A stretch of 12,859 bases of DNA from Eubacteriales Family XIII. Incertae Sedis bacterium (lineage in GTDB: Bacteria > Bacillota > Clostridia > Peptostreptococcales > Anaerovoracaceae): contig JAITTH010000156.1 of NCBI GenBank assembly GCA_031287295.1, positions 1-12,859 of the forward strand. Direction: 5' to 3'. The notes below the pieces were generated by a model. The model was not told the DNA's origin, did no database searches, and was given only the letters and a program-made list of their open reading frames with translations. Below, one piece after another: positions 1 to 5,888 of the stretch (positions are counted from its first letter, which is position 1; each line of letters begins with the position of its first letter). Position numbers and translations under genes: made by a program.

Positions 1-829
1 AATCGCACTCATAGGGATTCTATATGGTGTATCCACGATATTCGCAGGAAGCATCGTCCTTGACATCGCCGGTGTCATAACTGGAATCATCTTCCTAATT
101 CTGTTCGTGAAGCGTCAAAGCAAGCTTGCGCAACCATTGATCGACCTTGCACCACTCAAAGTCAAACCCTTCAGAATCGGCGTCATCATCAATATGCTGT
201 CTCTCATCACGATGTTTGCCATGAATATCATCATTCCGATCTTCATGCAAAGCGTCATGGGCGTGTCGTCTTTCTCTGCATCCTTTATTCTATTTCCGGC
301 AATCGCCCTATGCTGCATCCTTTCGCCTCTTGCCGGGCGCGTGTACGACAAGCATGGTGCAAAAGTTCTTCTCCCCGTCGGGTTCGCATTGGTATGTATT
401 TTCAGCATAACCTTGTCGCTTTTCATCGGCGGTGGTTCGGTATGGCTATTGGCAATTTTGTATATTCCTGTCATCGGTGGCTCGGCGCTCATCATCGGTC
501 CGGCGCAAAGCCTCGCACTTTCTCATCTTGCCCCGGAGGAAAATCCGCATGGTGTCACGGTTTTGAGTACAGGATTTCAGATTGCCGGTTGCATCGGGGC
601 CTCGGTATTCACAGGCGTCTATGCCTTGGTAACATCCACAAGCGCCGCCTCGGGCGCATCGATAAACGCTGCGGGCAGTGCAGGTTTTTTGTCCACCGGC
701 ATCGGCGTCTCTATCGTTGCACTTATCGGCATTATTCTCGCCTTCAAACTCGGCAGCTATCCAAAAGCCACGGCGATTCACCGGCAAACACCGTTTGATT
801 TGAGCCAAATCAAAAAATCGGATGTCTAA
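1..829 (+). CDS. MFS multidrug exporter, DHA2 (EmrB/QacA-like) family, C-terminal part
   Basis: The reading frame is open from base 2 to the TAA at 827-829 and runs off the left edge, so the gene is 5'-partial with about 275 residues visible. The GTG at 107 lies inside a membrane helix and is not the true start. Family: proton-driven 14-helix drug exporters of the cytoplasmic membrane. What is seen: a hydrophobic helix, then the linker QPLIDLAPLKVKPF typical of the DHA2 central loop. After it come alternating hydrophobic helices with the MFS-type loop AGRVYDKHGAKVLLP and the segment IIGPAQSLALSHLAPEENPHG, which resembles the conserved late region of EmrB-like proteins. The C-terminal tail is short and polar. 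Substrate cannot be told. No terminator follows it, so some read-through towards the two-component genes is possible. Class is confident; specificity is unknown. Confidence 0.88.
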   Translation, partial: IALIGILYGVSTIFAGSIVLDIAGVITGIIFLILFVKRQSKLAQPLIDLAPLKVKPFRIGVIINMLSLITMFAMNIIIPIFMQSVMGVSSFSASFILFPAIALCCILSPLAGRVYDKHGAKVLLPVGFALVCIFSITLSLFIGGGSVWLLAILYIPVIGGSALIIGPAQSLALSHLAPEENPHGVTVLSTGFQIAGCIGASVFTGVYALVTSTSAASGASINAAGSAGFLSTGIGVSIVALIGIILAFKLGSYPKATAIHRQTPFDLSQIKKSDV

Positions 830-871
830 AACACCCGTCGTCAATGCGTTTTCACACAAATACGCAATTGC

Positions 872-914
872 TGTGACATGGCATACATATTCTCATGTTA
901 CACTTATTACACTT
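872..914. promoter_or_regulatory. Imperfect inverted repeat and tandem TTACACTT repeat upstream of the response regulator
   Basis: TGTGACATG at 872-880 and CATGTTACA at 894-902 form a 9-bp inverted repeat with one mismatch and a 13-base spacer. TTACACTT occurs at 898-905 and again at 907-914, a 9-base period. Such short repeats upstream of an OmpR-type regulator gene can be autoregulatory binding sites, but this is inference. No convincing -35/-10 pair was found in 830-1028, so the promoter of the two-component operon is not assigned. Confidence 0.3.
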
Positions 915-915
915 C

Positions 916-951
916 AAGGTAGAGGCGAGTTCGAGCAATCCACTCTACCTT
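916..951 (+). other. Perfect 9-bp hairpin in the leader of the response regulator gene
   Basis: AAGGTAGAG (916-924) and CTCTACCTT (943-951) are perfect reverse complements around an 18-base loop. No T-run follows, so it is not a standard intrinsic terminator. It lies 77 bases upstream of the regulator start. It could be an RNA leader structure or a protein-binding inverted repeat; the sequence does not decide. A TATAAA (951-956) overlaps its right edge but has no good -35 partner. Confidence 0.4.
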
Positions 952-1028
952 ATAAAAGGGGCTGCCCGAATAGACAAACCCTTCCTAATTTATGGAGCAG
1001 TAAACCATGCGCTTTGGAGGAACCTTAC

Positions 1029-1703
1029 ATGTACAATATCTTAATGGTTGACGATGAAGAAAACATCCGCTCACTCGTACGTGAATACGCCGAATTCATC
1101 GGGCACACGGTTACCGAAGCCGAAAATGGGATGGAAGCTGTAAATCTTTGCAAAGAAAACGATTTTGACATTGTCATTATGGATGTGATGATGCCGAAGA
1201 TGGATGGTTTTTCTGCCTGTAAGGAAATTCGCAAATACAAAAAAATCCCGATTCTCATGCTCTCCGCGCGTGGCGAAGAATACGATAAACTCTTCGGTTT
1301 TGAGGTGGGCATTGACGACTACGTTGTCAAACCTTTTTCACCCAAAGAATTGATGGCGCGCGCGAATGCCATTATCGCCCGCAGCACATCAAGCGCAGAA
1401 GATACCACGCAAAAAACCATGACGCTTGGAAACGTCCGCATCGATGCACTCGGCAGGAACGTATATGTCGATGATGAAAAAGTAGCGTTAACCCCCAAAG
1501 AATATGATTTGCTTTACTATTTGGGAATCAACAAGAACATCGTTTTTTCTCGCGAACAATTGCTGAACGCCGTGTGGGGATATGAATTTATCGGGGAAGA
1601 CCGCACCGTTGACACGCATATACGAATGCTCCGAAGCAATCTGGGTGAATATCGCGACTATATTGTTACGATTCGAGGGGTGGGATACAAACTTGAAATT
1701 TAA
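1029..1703 (+). CDS. Two-component response regulator, OmpR/PhoB family
   Basis: A 224-residue DNA-binding response regulator of usual family length. The N-terminal receiver domain (about 1-115) shows the acidic pair D8-D9, the phospho-acceptor D52 in IVIMDVMMPKMDG, the switch residue S79 in LMLSARG and K101 in VVKPF. The C-terminal winged helix (about 130-224) carries LTPKEYDLLYYL, the recognition-helix region VDTHIRMLRSNL and the ending VTIRGVGYKLEI. The ATG at 1029 is chosen because GGAGG (1016-1020) stands 8 bases upstream and translation from it gives the standard receiver start YNILMVDDEEN. An in-frame ATG at 822 would add 69 residues without family resemblance. The kinase gene overlaps its 3' end, so the two are co-translated partners. 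Likely targets include the adjacent operon at 3263, the left-hand exporter, or its own promoter. This is inference from proximity. Confidence 0.96.
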   Translation: MYNILMVDDEENIRSLVREYAEFIGHTVTEAENGMEAVNLCKENDFDIVIMDVMMPKMDGFSACKEIRKYKKIPILMLSARGEEYDKLFGFEVGIDDYVVKPFSPKELMARANAIIARSTSSAEDTTQKTMTLGNVRIDALGRNVYVDDEKVALTPKEYDLLYYLGINKNIVFSREQLLNAVWGYEFIGEDRTVDTHIRMLRSNLGEYRDYIVTIRGVGYKLEI

Positions 1704-3120
1704 CAAGAAAAGTTTAAGCATAAAGCTCTGGTTCTATTTCACCGTCTTTGCAGTCGCCATTTTGATTTTGATTTGGAGCCTGCAAACCGTATTTTTAAGC
1801 AGCTTTTACCATGGAATGAAAGAAAAATCCGTTGCGGCAGCGGCAGATGAAATACGAAAAGAGTACGGTCAATCCGATTTCACCCAAACGATTGATCGAC
1901 TTGCCTATGCCAATTCACTTTTGGTTTATGTGACGGACCAAAACGGAACATTGCTTTACACATCCGATGAACATGGTCCGGGTGGCGAATTCGGCAACAT
2001 CGACAAAGGTCCCGGAAAAGGTGGCGGGAATAAGCGCGGATTGCCCATGGATTATAACGACTTTTTGAACAAATTATCTGAGAGCAAAGAAGCTTCCATT
2101 TCTTATACTGTGACACAACCAAATTTTTCCGCGCAAAGCTTTATTTATGGCAGGCAGTTTGAGGACGTCGTTCTATACATCAGTACACCGATAGAACCCT
2201 TAGACGCAACCATTCAAATTTTGCGATCCCAACTTATTTACATTACAATCATCACCGTGATTGCAGGGTTTGTCGTCGCATTTTTCATTTCTCGAAAATT
2301 AGCGAGACCCATCACAAAAATTACGAAATCTGCCACAACCCTCGCTACGGGAGATTACGAGGTTCGCTTTGAAAAAGGCGATTATGCGGAGATTGACGCC
2401 CTATCGGAAACATTAAATTTTACAGCGACAGAACTCTCGAAAGTGGAAGCCCTGAGGCGGGAATTGATTGCCAACATCTCCCACGATTTGCGAACACCGC
2501 TGACCATGATTAAGGGTTACACAGAAATGATTGAAGAAGTTTCCGGCGACGACCCTGAGAGCCGTGCACGACATCTTTCCATTATTCGAGCAGAAACGAC
2601 ACGCCTTGAAGGCTTGGTCGGCGATATTTTAGATTTATCCGTTTTGCAGTCCGGCAATGAAAGCATCCATACGGAAAACATCAATCTCAGCGAAATCGTG
2701 CGAAACGTATTGTCTCGTTTTGAAACATTGGCAGAGCAAGACGGATACCATTTTATCTCCGAAATTCCACACGACCAATACGTCCTCGCCGACAAATCCA
2801 GAATGGAGCAGGTGCTGTACAATTTAATTGGCAACGCGGTCAATTATGCCGGAGAAGATAAAACCGTCCGCGTACGTTTGATCGACTTGGGCGGATTTGT
2901 CAGATTCGAAGTACGGGACAACGGTCTAGGCATCGAGGGCGATGATATCCCCCACATTTGGGACAGATATTACAAAGCAAAGGAACATTCTCGTTCCAAA
3001 ATCAGCACCGGCATCGGTCTCGCTATCGTAAAAAATGTTTTGAAATTACACGATGCAAAGTTTGGTGTCGAGAGCGTAGTCGGCGAGGGCAGCACCTTCT
3101 GGTTTGAGTTAAAAAAATAA
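1693..3120 (+). CDS. Membrane sensor histidine kinase (HAMP-HisKA-HATPase_c)
   Basis: The likely start is the TTG at 1693, which overlaps the regulator's stop by 11 bases. The purine-rich GAGGGGTGGGA (1675-1685) serves as ribosome binding site. This gives 475 residues beginning MKFNKKSLSIKLWFYF. The frame is open upstream, but those residues are only a shadow of the regulator. Layout: first membrane helix about 12-35; extracytoplasmic sensor about 36-180, with a Gly-rich stretch from D92; second helix about 181-202; HAMP about 203-255. HisKA follows with the phospho-acceptor H264 in NISHDLRTPL. The ATPase domain has an N box (N377, N381), a G1 box D409-N-G-L-G and a G2 box G440-I-G-L. All catalytic motifs are intact. 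It should phosphorylate the upstream regulator. The stimulus is unknown; the sensor region matches no ligand-binding domain I can name. Confidence 0.95.
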   Translation: MKFNKKSLSIKLWFYFTVFAVAILILIWSLQTVFLSSFYHGMKEKSVAAAADEIRKEYGQSDFTQTIDRLAYANSLLVYVTDQNGTLLYTSDEHGPGGEFGNIDKGPGKGGGNKRGLPMDYNDFLNKLSESKEASISYTVTQPNFSAQSFIYGRQFEDVVLYISTPIEPLDATIQILRSQLIYITIITVIAGFVVAFFISRKLARPITKITKSATTLATGDYEVRFEKGDYAEIDALSETLNFTATELSKVEALRRELIANISHDLRTPLTMIKGYTEMIEEVSGDDPESRARHLSIIRAETTRLEGLVGDILDLSVLQSGNESIHTENINLSEIVRNVLSRFETLAEQDGYHFISEIPHDQYVLADKSRMEQVLYNLIGNAVNYAGEDKTVRVRLIDLGGFVRFEVRDNGLGIEGDDIPHIWDRYYKAKEHSRSKISTGIGLAIVKNVLKLHDAKFGVESVVGEGSTFWFELKK

Positions 3121-3124
3121 CCTC

Positions 3125-3198
3125 ATGTGAAAAAACAATAAAACGATTTCAACTGTTGCTTTCACATAACTTGGGGATTCGCATCAAATTGATTTCAC
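3125..3198. promoter_or_regulatory. Repeated TTTCAC boxes upstream of the VTC operon
   Basis: ATGTGAAA (3125-3132) and TTTCACAT (3160-3167) are perfect 8-bp inverted copies, 27 bases apart. TTTCAC recurs at 3193-3198, exactly 33 bases (about three helical turns) from the copy at 3160. The same hexamer is at 850-855 upstream of the response regulator. These may be regulator-binding boxes. The motif is short and AT-rich, so chance is possible. Confidence 0.22.
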
Positions 3199-3204
3199 GA
3201 GGGG

Positions 3205-3239
3205 TCCGTATACTTATCCTATAAATTAGAGTATACGGA
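3205..3239. promoter_or_regulatory. Perfect 10-bp inverted repeat, probable operator or promoter region of the VTC operon
   Basis: TCCGTATACT (3205-3214) and AGTATACGGA (3230-3239) are perfect reverse complements separated by 15 AT-rich bases. The repeat ends 23 bases before the VTC start codon and 12 bases before its GGAGG. It contains -10-like hexamers TATACT (3209-3214) and TATAAA (3220-3225), neither with a good -35, which would fit an activator-dependent promoter. No T-run follows, so it is not a terminator. Operator is my preferred reading; an RNA hairpin in the leader is the alternative. Confidence 0.45.
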
Positions 3240-3262
3240 ATGCCGGAACCCGGAGGAAACCA

Positions 3263-4006
3263 ATGGCCATCGAAATTTTTAACCGCTATGAAAACAAGTA
3301 CATGATCGATGATGATGTCTACGAAAAACTTCAGGGCAAGCTCGTAGATTACATGGATTTGGACAGTTACAACAAAAAACACGCACTGTATCCCATCTGC
3401 AATCTCTACTATGACACGCCCGACAGTCATCTGATTCGCACTTCGTTGCAGAAGCCGGACTATAAGGAAAAACTCCGCATACGAAGCTACGGAACCCCGG
3501 ACGCAGGCTCGAAAGTGTATATCGAAATCAAGAAGAAGTTCTGTAAACTCGTCAACAAAAGGCGAAGTGCCCTGCCCTTACAAGAATCCTATGCCTTCCT
3601 AAGTTCCGGTGTGTTGCCGGAGACGATACACCCCGCTTGGGGTGCAAACAGGCAGGTTCTTTCAGAAATTCAATATATTCTTCAGCAATACACGCTTAGA
3701 CCCCAGCTGTTCTTATCGTATGAACGGCGTGCGTTTTTCGGCGCCGGCAAACGTGACCTTCGAATATCATTCGACACAAACATCACAACACGCAGAAGCG
3801 ATTTGCGCCTGGAATCGGGCATTTATGGGAGCAAGCTGCTGCCGACCGGAAAATGGCTGATGGAAGTAAAAACCGCAGAAAATATTCCCCTGTGGCTGTG
3901 CCGACTTCTTTCGGAGTACAAAATATATCCCATCAGTTTCTCCAAGTACGGTACGGAGTATAGACAAATCCTTTCGTCTGAAATTCAGATGCAAAAAGTT
4001 GGTTAA
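3263..4006 (+). CDS. VTC-domain protein, polyphosphate polymerase-like
   Basis: A 247-residue soluble protein with no signal peptide or membrane helix, of usual length for bacterial stand-alone VTC domains. The family has the triphosphate tunnel fold. In yeast Vtc4 it makes polyphosphate from ATP, with basic residues lining the tunnel and acidic ones holding the metal. Tunnel-type motifs seen here: R8-Y-E10-N-K12; YYDT (49-52); K70-L-R72-I-R74-S-Y; YIEIKKK (86-92); Y153-E-R-R; RISFDTNI; LMEVKT with E201 and K203; and SFSKY with K228. All the expected charged positions appear present, so an active enzyme is plausible, though the product is not proven. GGAGG (3252-3256) precedes the ATG by 6 bases. 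DUF4956 follows after 12 bases and the lipoprotein after that, an association known in many Gram-positive genomes. Confidence 0.9.
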   Translation: MAIEIFNRYENKYMIDDDVYEKLQGKLVDYMDLDSYNKKHALYPICNLYYDTPDSHLIRTSLQKPDYKEKLRIRSYGTPDAGSKVYIEIKKKFCKLVNKRRSALPLQESYAFLSSGVLPETIHPAWGANRQVLSEIQYILQQYTLRPQLFLSYERRAFFGAGKRDLRISFDTNITTRRSDLRLESGIYGSKLLPTGKWLMEVKTAENIPLWLCRLLSEYKIYPISFSKYGTEYRQILSSEIQMQKVG

Positions 4007-4018
4007 TGGAGGAAGAAA

Positions 4019-4705
4019 ATGTTTGAATCTATTTTCGCCGAAGCGGCAAGCGATACGACAATTACCCCGTTGAATCTACTCATCGCAATGGGTGCCGCCT
4101 TACTCTTTGGATTGGTTATCAGCTTGGTGTATCGGAAGACGCATGAAACCAAAACACCTTCTCTTGGCTTTTCCATAACCCTCATCATTCTGCCCTCTGT
4201 CATTACCATCATCATTCTTTTAATCGGAAACTCCGTAGCGCGGGCATTCAGTTTGGCGGGAGCCTTCCAAATTATTCGCTTCCGAAGTGCCCCGGGAAAT
4301 CCCAAAGACATCGCGCACGTTTTGTTCAGCATGGCGGTTGGTCTTTGCTGCGGAATGGGCTTCCTGCTGTACGGAGCAATTGCAACCCTAGTTCTCTGTG
4401 GCGTGATGATTGTCTTGGATTTGACGAAATTTGGTCGTGCAAAGTCGATTACAAAAGTGCTGAAAATTACCGTCCCTGAGAACTTGGATTATCCAAACGC
4501 CTTTGATGGAATTCTTCAAAAATATACGTCAACGTACAGGCAGATTAAGGTAAAAACCGCAGATATGGGCAGTCTCTATGAATTGCATTATCAAGTTACC
4601 ACGAAATCGGATGCCGATGAAAAGGCTTTCATTGATGCTCTAAGGTGTCGGAACGGAAATCTAAATATTTCATTGGTTCTGAACGCGCCGACGAGCGATT
4701 TTTAG
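4019..4705 (+). CDS. DUF4956 family membrane protein
   Basis: A 228-residue integral membrane protein. Predicted helices lie at about 18-37, 49-70, 100-118 and 119-136, followed by a soluble, probably cytoplasmic domain of about 90 residues (140-228). The segment from A74 to D97 (ARAFSLAGAFQIIRFRS then APGNPKD) between helices 2 and 3 is the family signature as I recognise it. Molecular function is unknown. It regularly sits next to VTC-domain proteins, so it may anchor the polymerase or pass its product through the membrane; that is inference. GGAGG (4009-4013) precedes the ATG. The spacings of 12 bases on each side, each with its own strong ribosome binding site, indicate one operon. Confidence 0.88.
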   Translation: MFESIFAEAASDTTITPLNLLIAMGAALLFGLVISLVYRKTHETKTPSLGFSITLIILPSVITIIILLIGNSVARAFSLAGAFQIIRFRSAPGNPKDIAHVLFSMAVGLCCGMGFLLYGAIATLVLCGVMIVLDLTKFGRAKSITKVLKITVPENLDYPNAFDGILQKYTSTYRQIKVKTADMGSLYELHYQVTTKSDADEKAFIDALRCRNGNLNISLVLNAPTSDF

Positions 4706-4717
4706 GAGGAAACACAC

Positions 4718-5773
4718 ATGAAAAAGATCCCTTTCCTATTCGCCTTGCTCTTAACAATCACTTTGCTTTTTACGGGATGCGCAACCAAGGTGAAGACAAC
4801 CGAAAATGCAACCACCGTTACGCAGCCTTCCGAGGCGGTAGATGTCGGTCATTATGATAATGATGACGACGGCGAAGAGATTGATGTTTTGCCGAATCAG
4901 ACCATTTCGGAAGACGGAAAATACGTGATAACCGGGGAAATTGACGGACAGGTACTCGTTACCGCTGAAAATGTAACGCTGATTTTAGACGGTGCAAACA
5001 TAAACTGTTCCGATGCCTCTGCAATTTTGGGGAAAGACGGGAACGGGTCGGATATCGCGCAAAATTTGACCATCGAGCTACGCGGTGAAAACACCGTAAC
5101 ATCCGGATCAAAACACGGCATACAAGGCAAAGACAATCTGACCATTACCGGCACCGGTTCCGTGAATATTTCTGCCGAAAAAGACGGCCTTCATGCAGGA
5201 GAAACATTGACCGTTAAAGATGGCATTGTCAATGTAATCAAGTCTTTTGAAGGTATGGAGGCGACAAATATCGTCATAAGCGGGGGAAGCTCTACCATAA
5301 ACTCCACGGACGACGGCATTAACGCAACCATAGATGTCGGAGAAACAGAAACGCCATCCATTGATATATCCGGAGGAGAAGTCGTCCTATACTCGACCAG
5401 CGACGGCATCGATTCAAACGGAACCTTGAATGTAACGGACGGAACCATCGCCATATTCATCGGGGCAACTCGCGACGGAGATGGCACAGATGTCGATAGA
5501 GGCGGCACAATTTTGCCGGCACTCTACGGCACAGCATCGATCAGTGCAGGAAGCGAAATTGAGGTTGACGGGCTTTGGAGCTTCACCCCCACCTCAAATG
5601 TAACCTCATTCTGCCTCATGCTTCCCGGTCTCGCAAACGGAAAGACCTACCAAATCTCTGTGAATGAACGTGCACTTATGAGCGTAACGGCGACAACAAC
5701 CATACAGGGAATGATGATGGGAGGCGGAAATTTGAGAAACGCACCAAAACCTGATATAATTACCACTATATGA
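4718..5773 (+). CDS. Surface lipoprotein with Cthe_2159-like carbohydrate-binding beta-helix domain
   Basis: A 351-residue exported protein. The N-terminus MKKIPFLFALLL continues as a hydrophobic core ending LLFTGC, a lipobox with C21 as the lipidated residue, although F at -3 is less usual. A polar Thr-rich linker follows. From about residue 45 to 320 there are short beta-strand repeats: KYVITGEIDGQVLV, LTITGTGSVNISAEKDG, LTVKDGIVNV, IVISGGSSTINS and LNVTDGTIAIF. Acidic turns recur with G134, D156-G, D198-D-G-I-N and D229-G-I-D. This pattern matches Cthe_2159-type right-handed beta helices, where such turns bind calcium and the surface binds acidic polysaccharide. The C-terminus contains an odd MMMGGG. 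It is the last gene of the VTC operon (AGGAGG before its start, terminator behind). It probably binds a cell-wall or extracellular glycan; the actual ligand is not visible. Confidence 0.87.
   Translation: MKKIPFLFALLLTITLLFTGCATKVKTTENATTVTQPSEAVDVGHYDNDDDGEEIDVLPNQTISEDGKYVITGEIDGQVLVTAENVTLILDGANINCSDASAILGKDGNGSDIAQNLTIELRGENTVTSGSKHGIQGKDNLTITGTGSVNISAEKDGLHAGETLTVKDGIVNVIKSFEGMEATNIVISGGSSTINSTDDGINATIDVGETETPSIDISGGEVVLYSTSDGIDSNGTLNVTDGTIAIFIGATRDGDGTDVDRGGTILPALYGTASISAGSEIEVDGLWSFTPTSNVTSFCLMLPGLANGKTYQISVNERALMSVTATTTIQGMMMGGGNLRNAPKPDIITTI
5732..5760 (+). promoter_or_regulatory. Strong sigma-A-type promoter inside the end of the lipoprotein gene
   Basis: TTGAGA (5732-5737), a 17-base spacer, then TATAAT (5755-5760) with the extended TG at 5752-5753. 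This is five of six at -35, optimal spacing and a perfect -10, the best promoter match I found in the window. Transcription would begin near 5767 and meet the hairpin terminator at 5802 before reaching the helicase gene at 5889. No better promoter is visible between the terminator and the helicase. Part of the match could be chance, since it lies within codons. Confidence 0.6.
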
Positions 5774-5801
5774 ACCGCAGACTAAGAATTTCGGGTAACC
5801 C

Positions 5802-5837
5802 AATATCCATAGTCGTTTTGGACTATGGATATTTTTT
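5802..5837 (+). terminator. Intrinsic terminator after the VTC operon
   Basis: A perfect 13-bp stem pairs 5802-5814 (AATATCCATAGTC) with 5821-5833 (GACTATGGATATT). The loop is 6 bases, GTTTTG, and a run of six T residues occupies 5832-5837. The stem is AT-rich but long. It ends the transcript of the lipoprotein gene. Because the promoter at 5732 lies upstream, it may also act as a leader terminator for the helicase. Confidence 0.9.
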
Positions 5838-5888
5838 ATGTGATCAAACGAGAGCTGTCGATTGAGAAAAAGGAAAAGGTAACAAATC

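Noticed and set aside
916..951. tRNA-like segment (AGTTCGAGC, resembling a T-loop)
   Set aside because: The flanking five-base arms do not pair as a T-stem and no D-arm, anticodon arm or acceptor stem can be formed around it.
822..1028. N-terminal extension of the response regulator from an upstream ATG
   Set aside because: The added 69 residues show no receiver-like pattern, and GGAGG 8 bases before ATG 1029 gives the standard family start.
830..1028. Sigma-A promoter for the two-component operon
   Set aside because: TATAAA at 951 and TATTCT at 888 have no acceptable -35 at 16-18 bases, so no promoter was assigned.
1582..1692. Upstream extension of the histidine kinase frame
   Set aside because: It lies wholly within the response regulator gene in another frame. 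The kinase begins naturally at TTG 1693 behind a purine-rich site.
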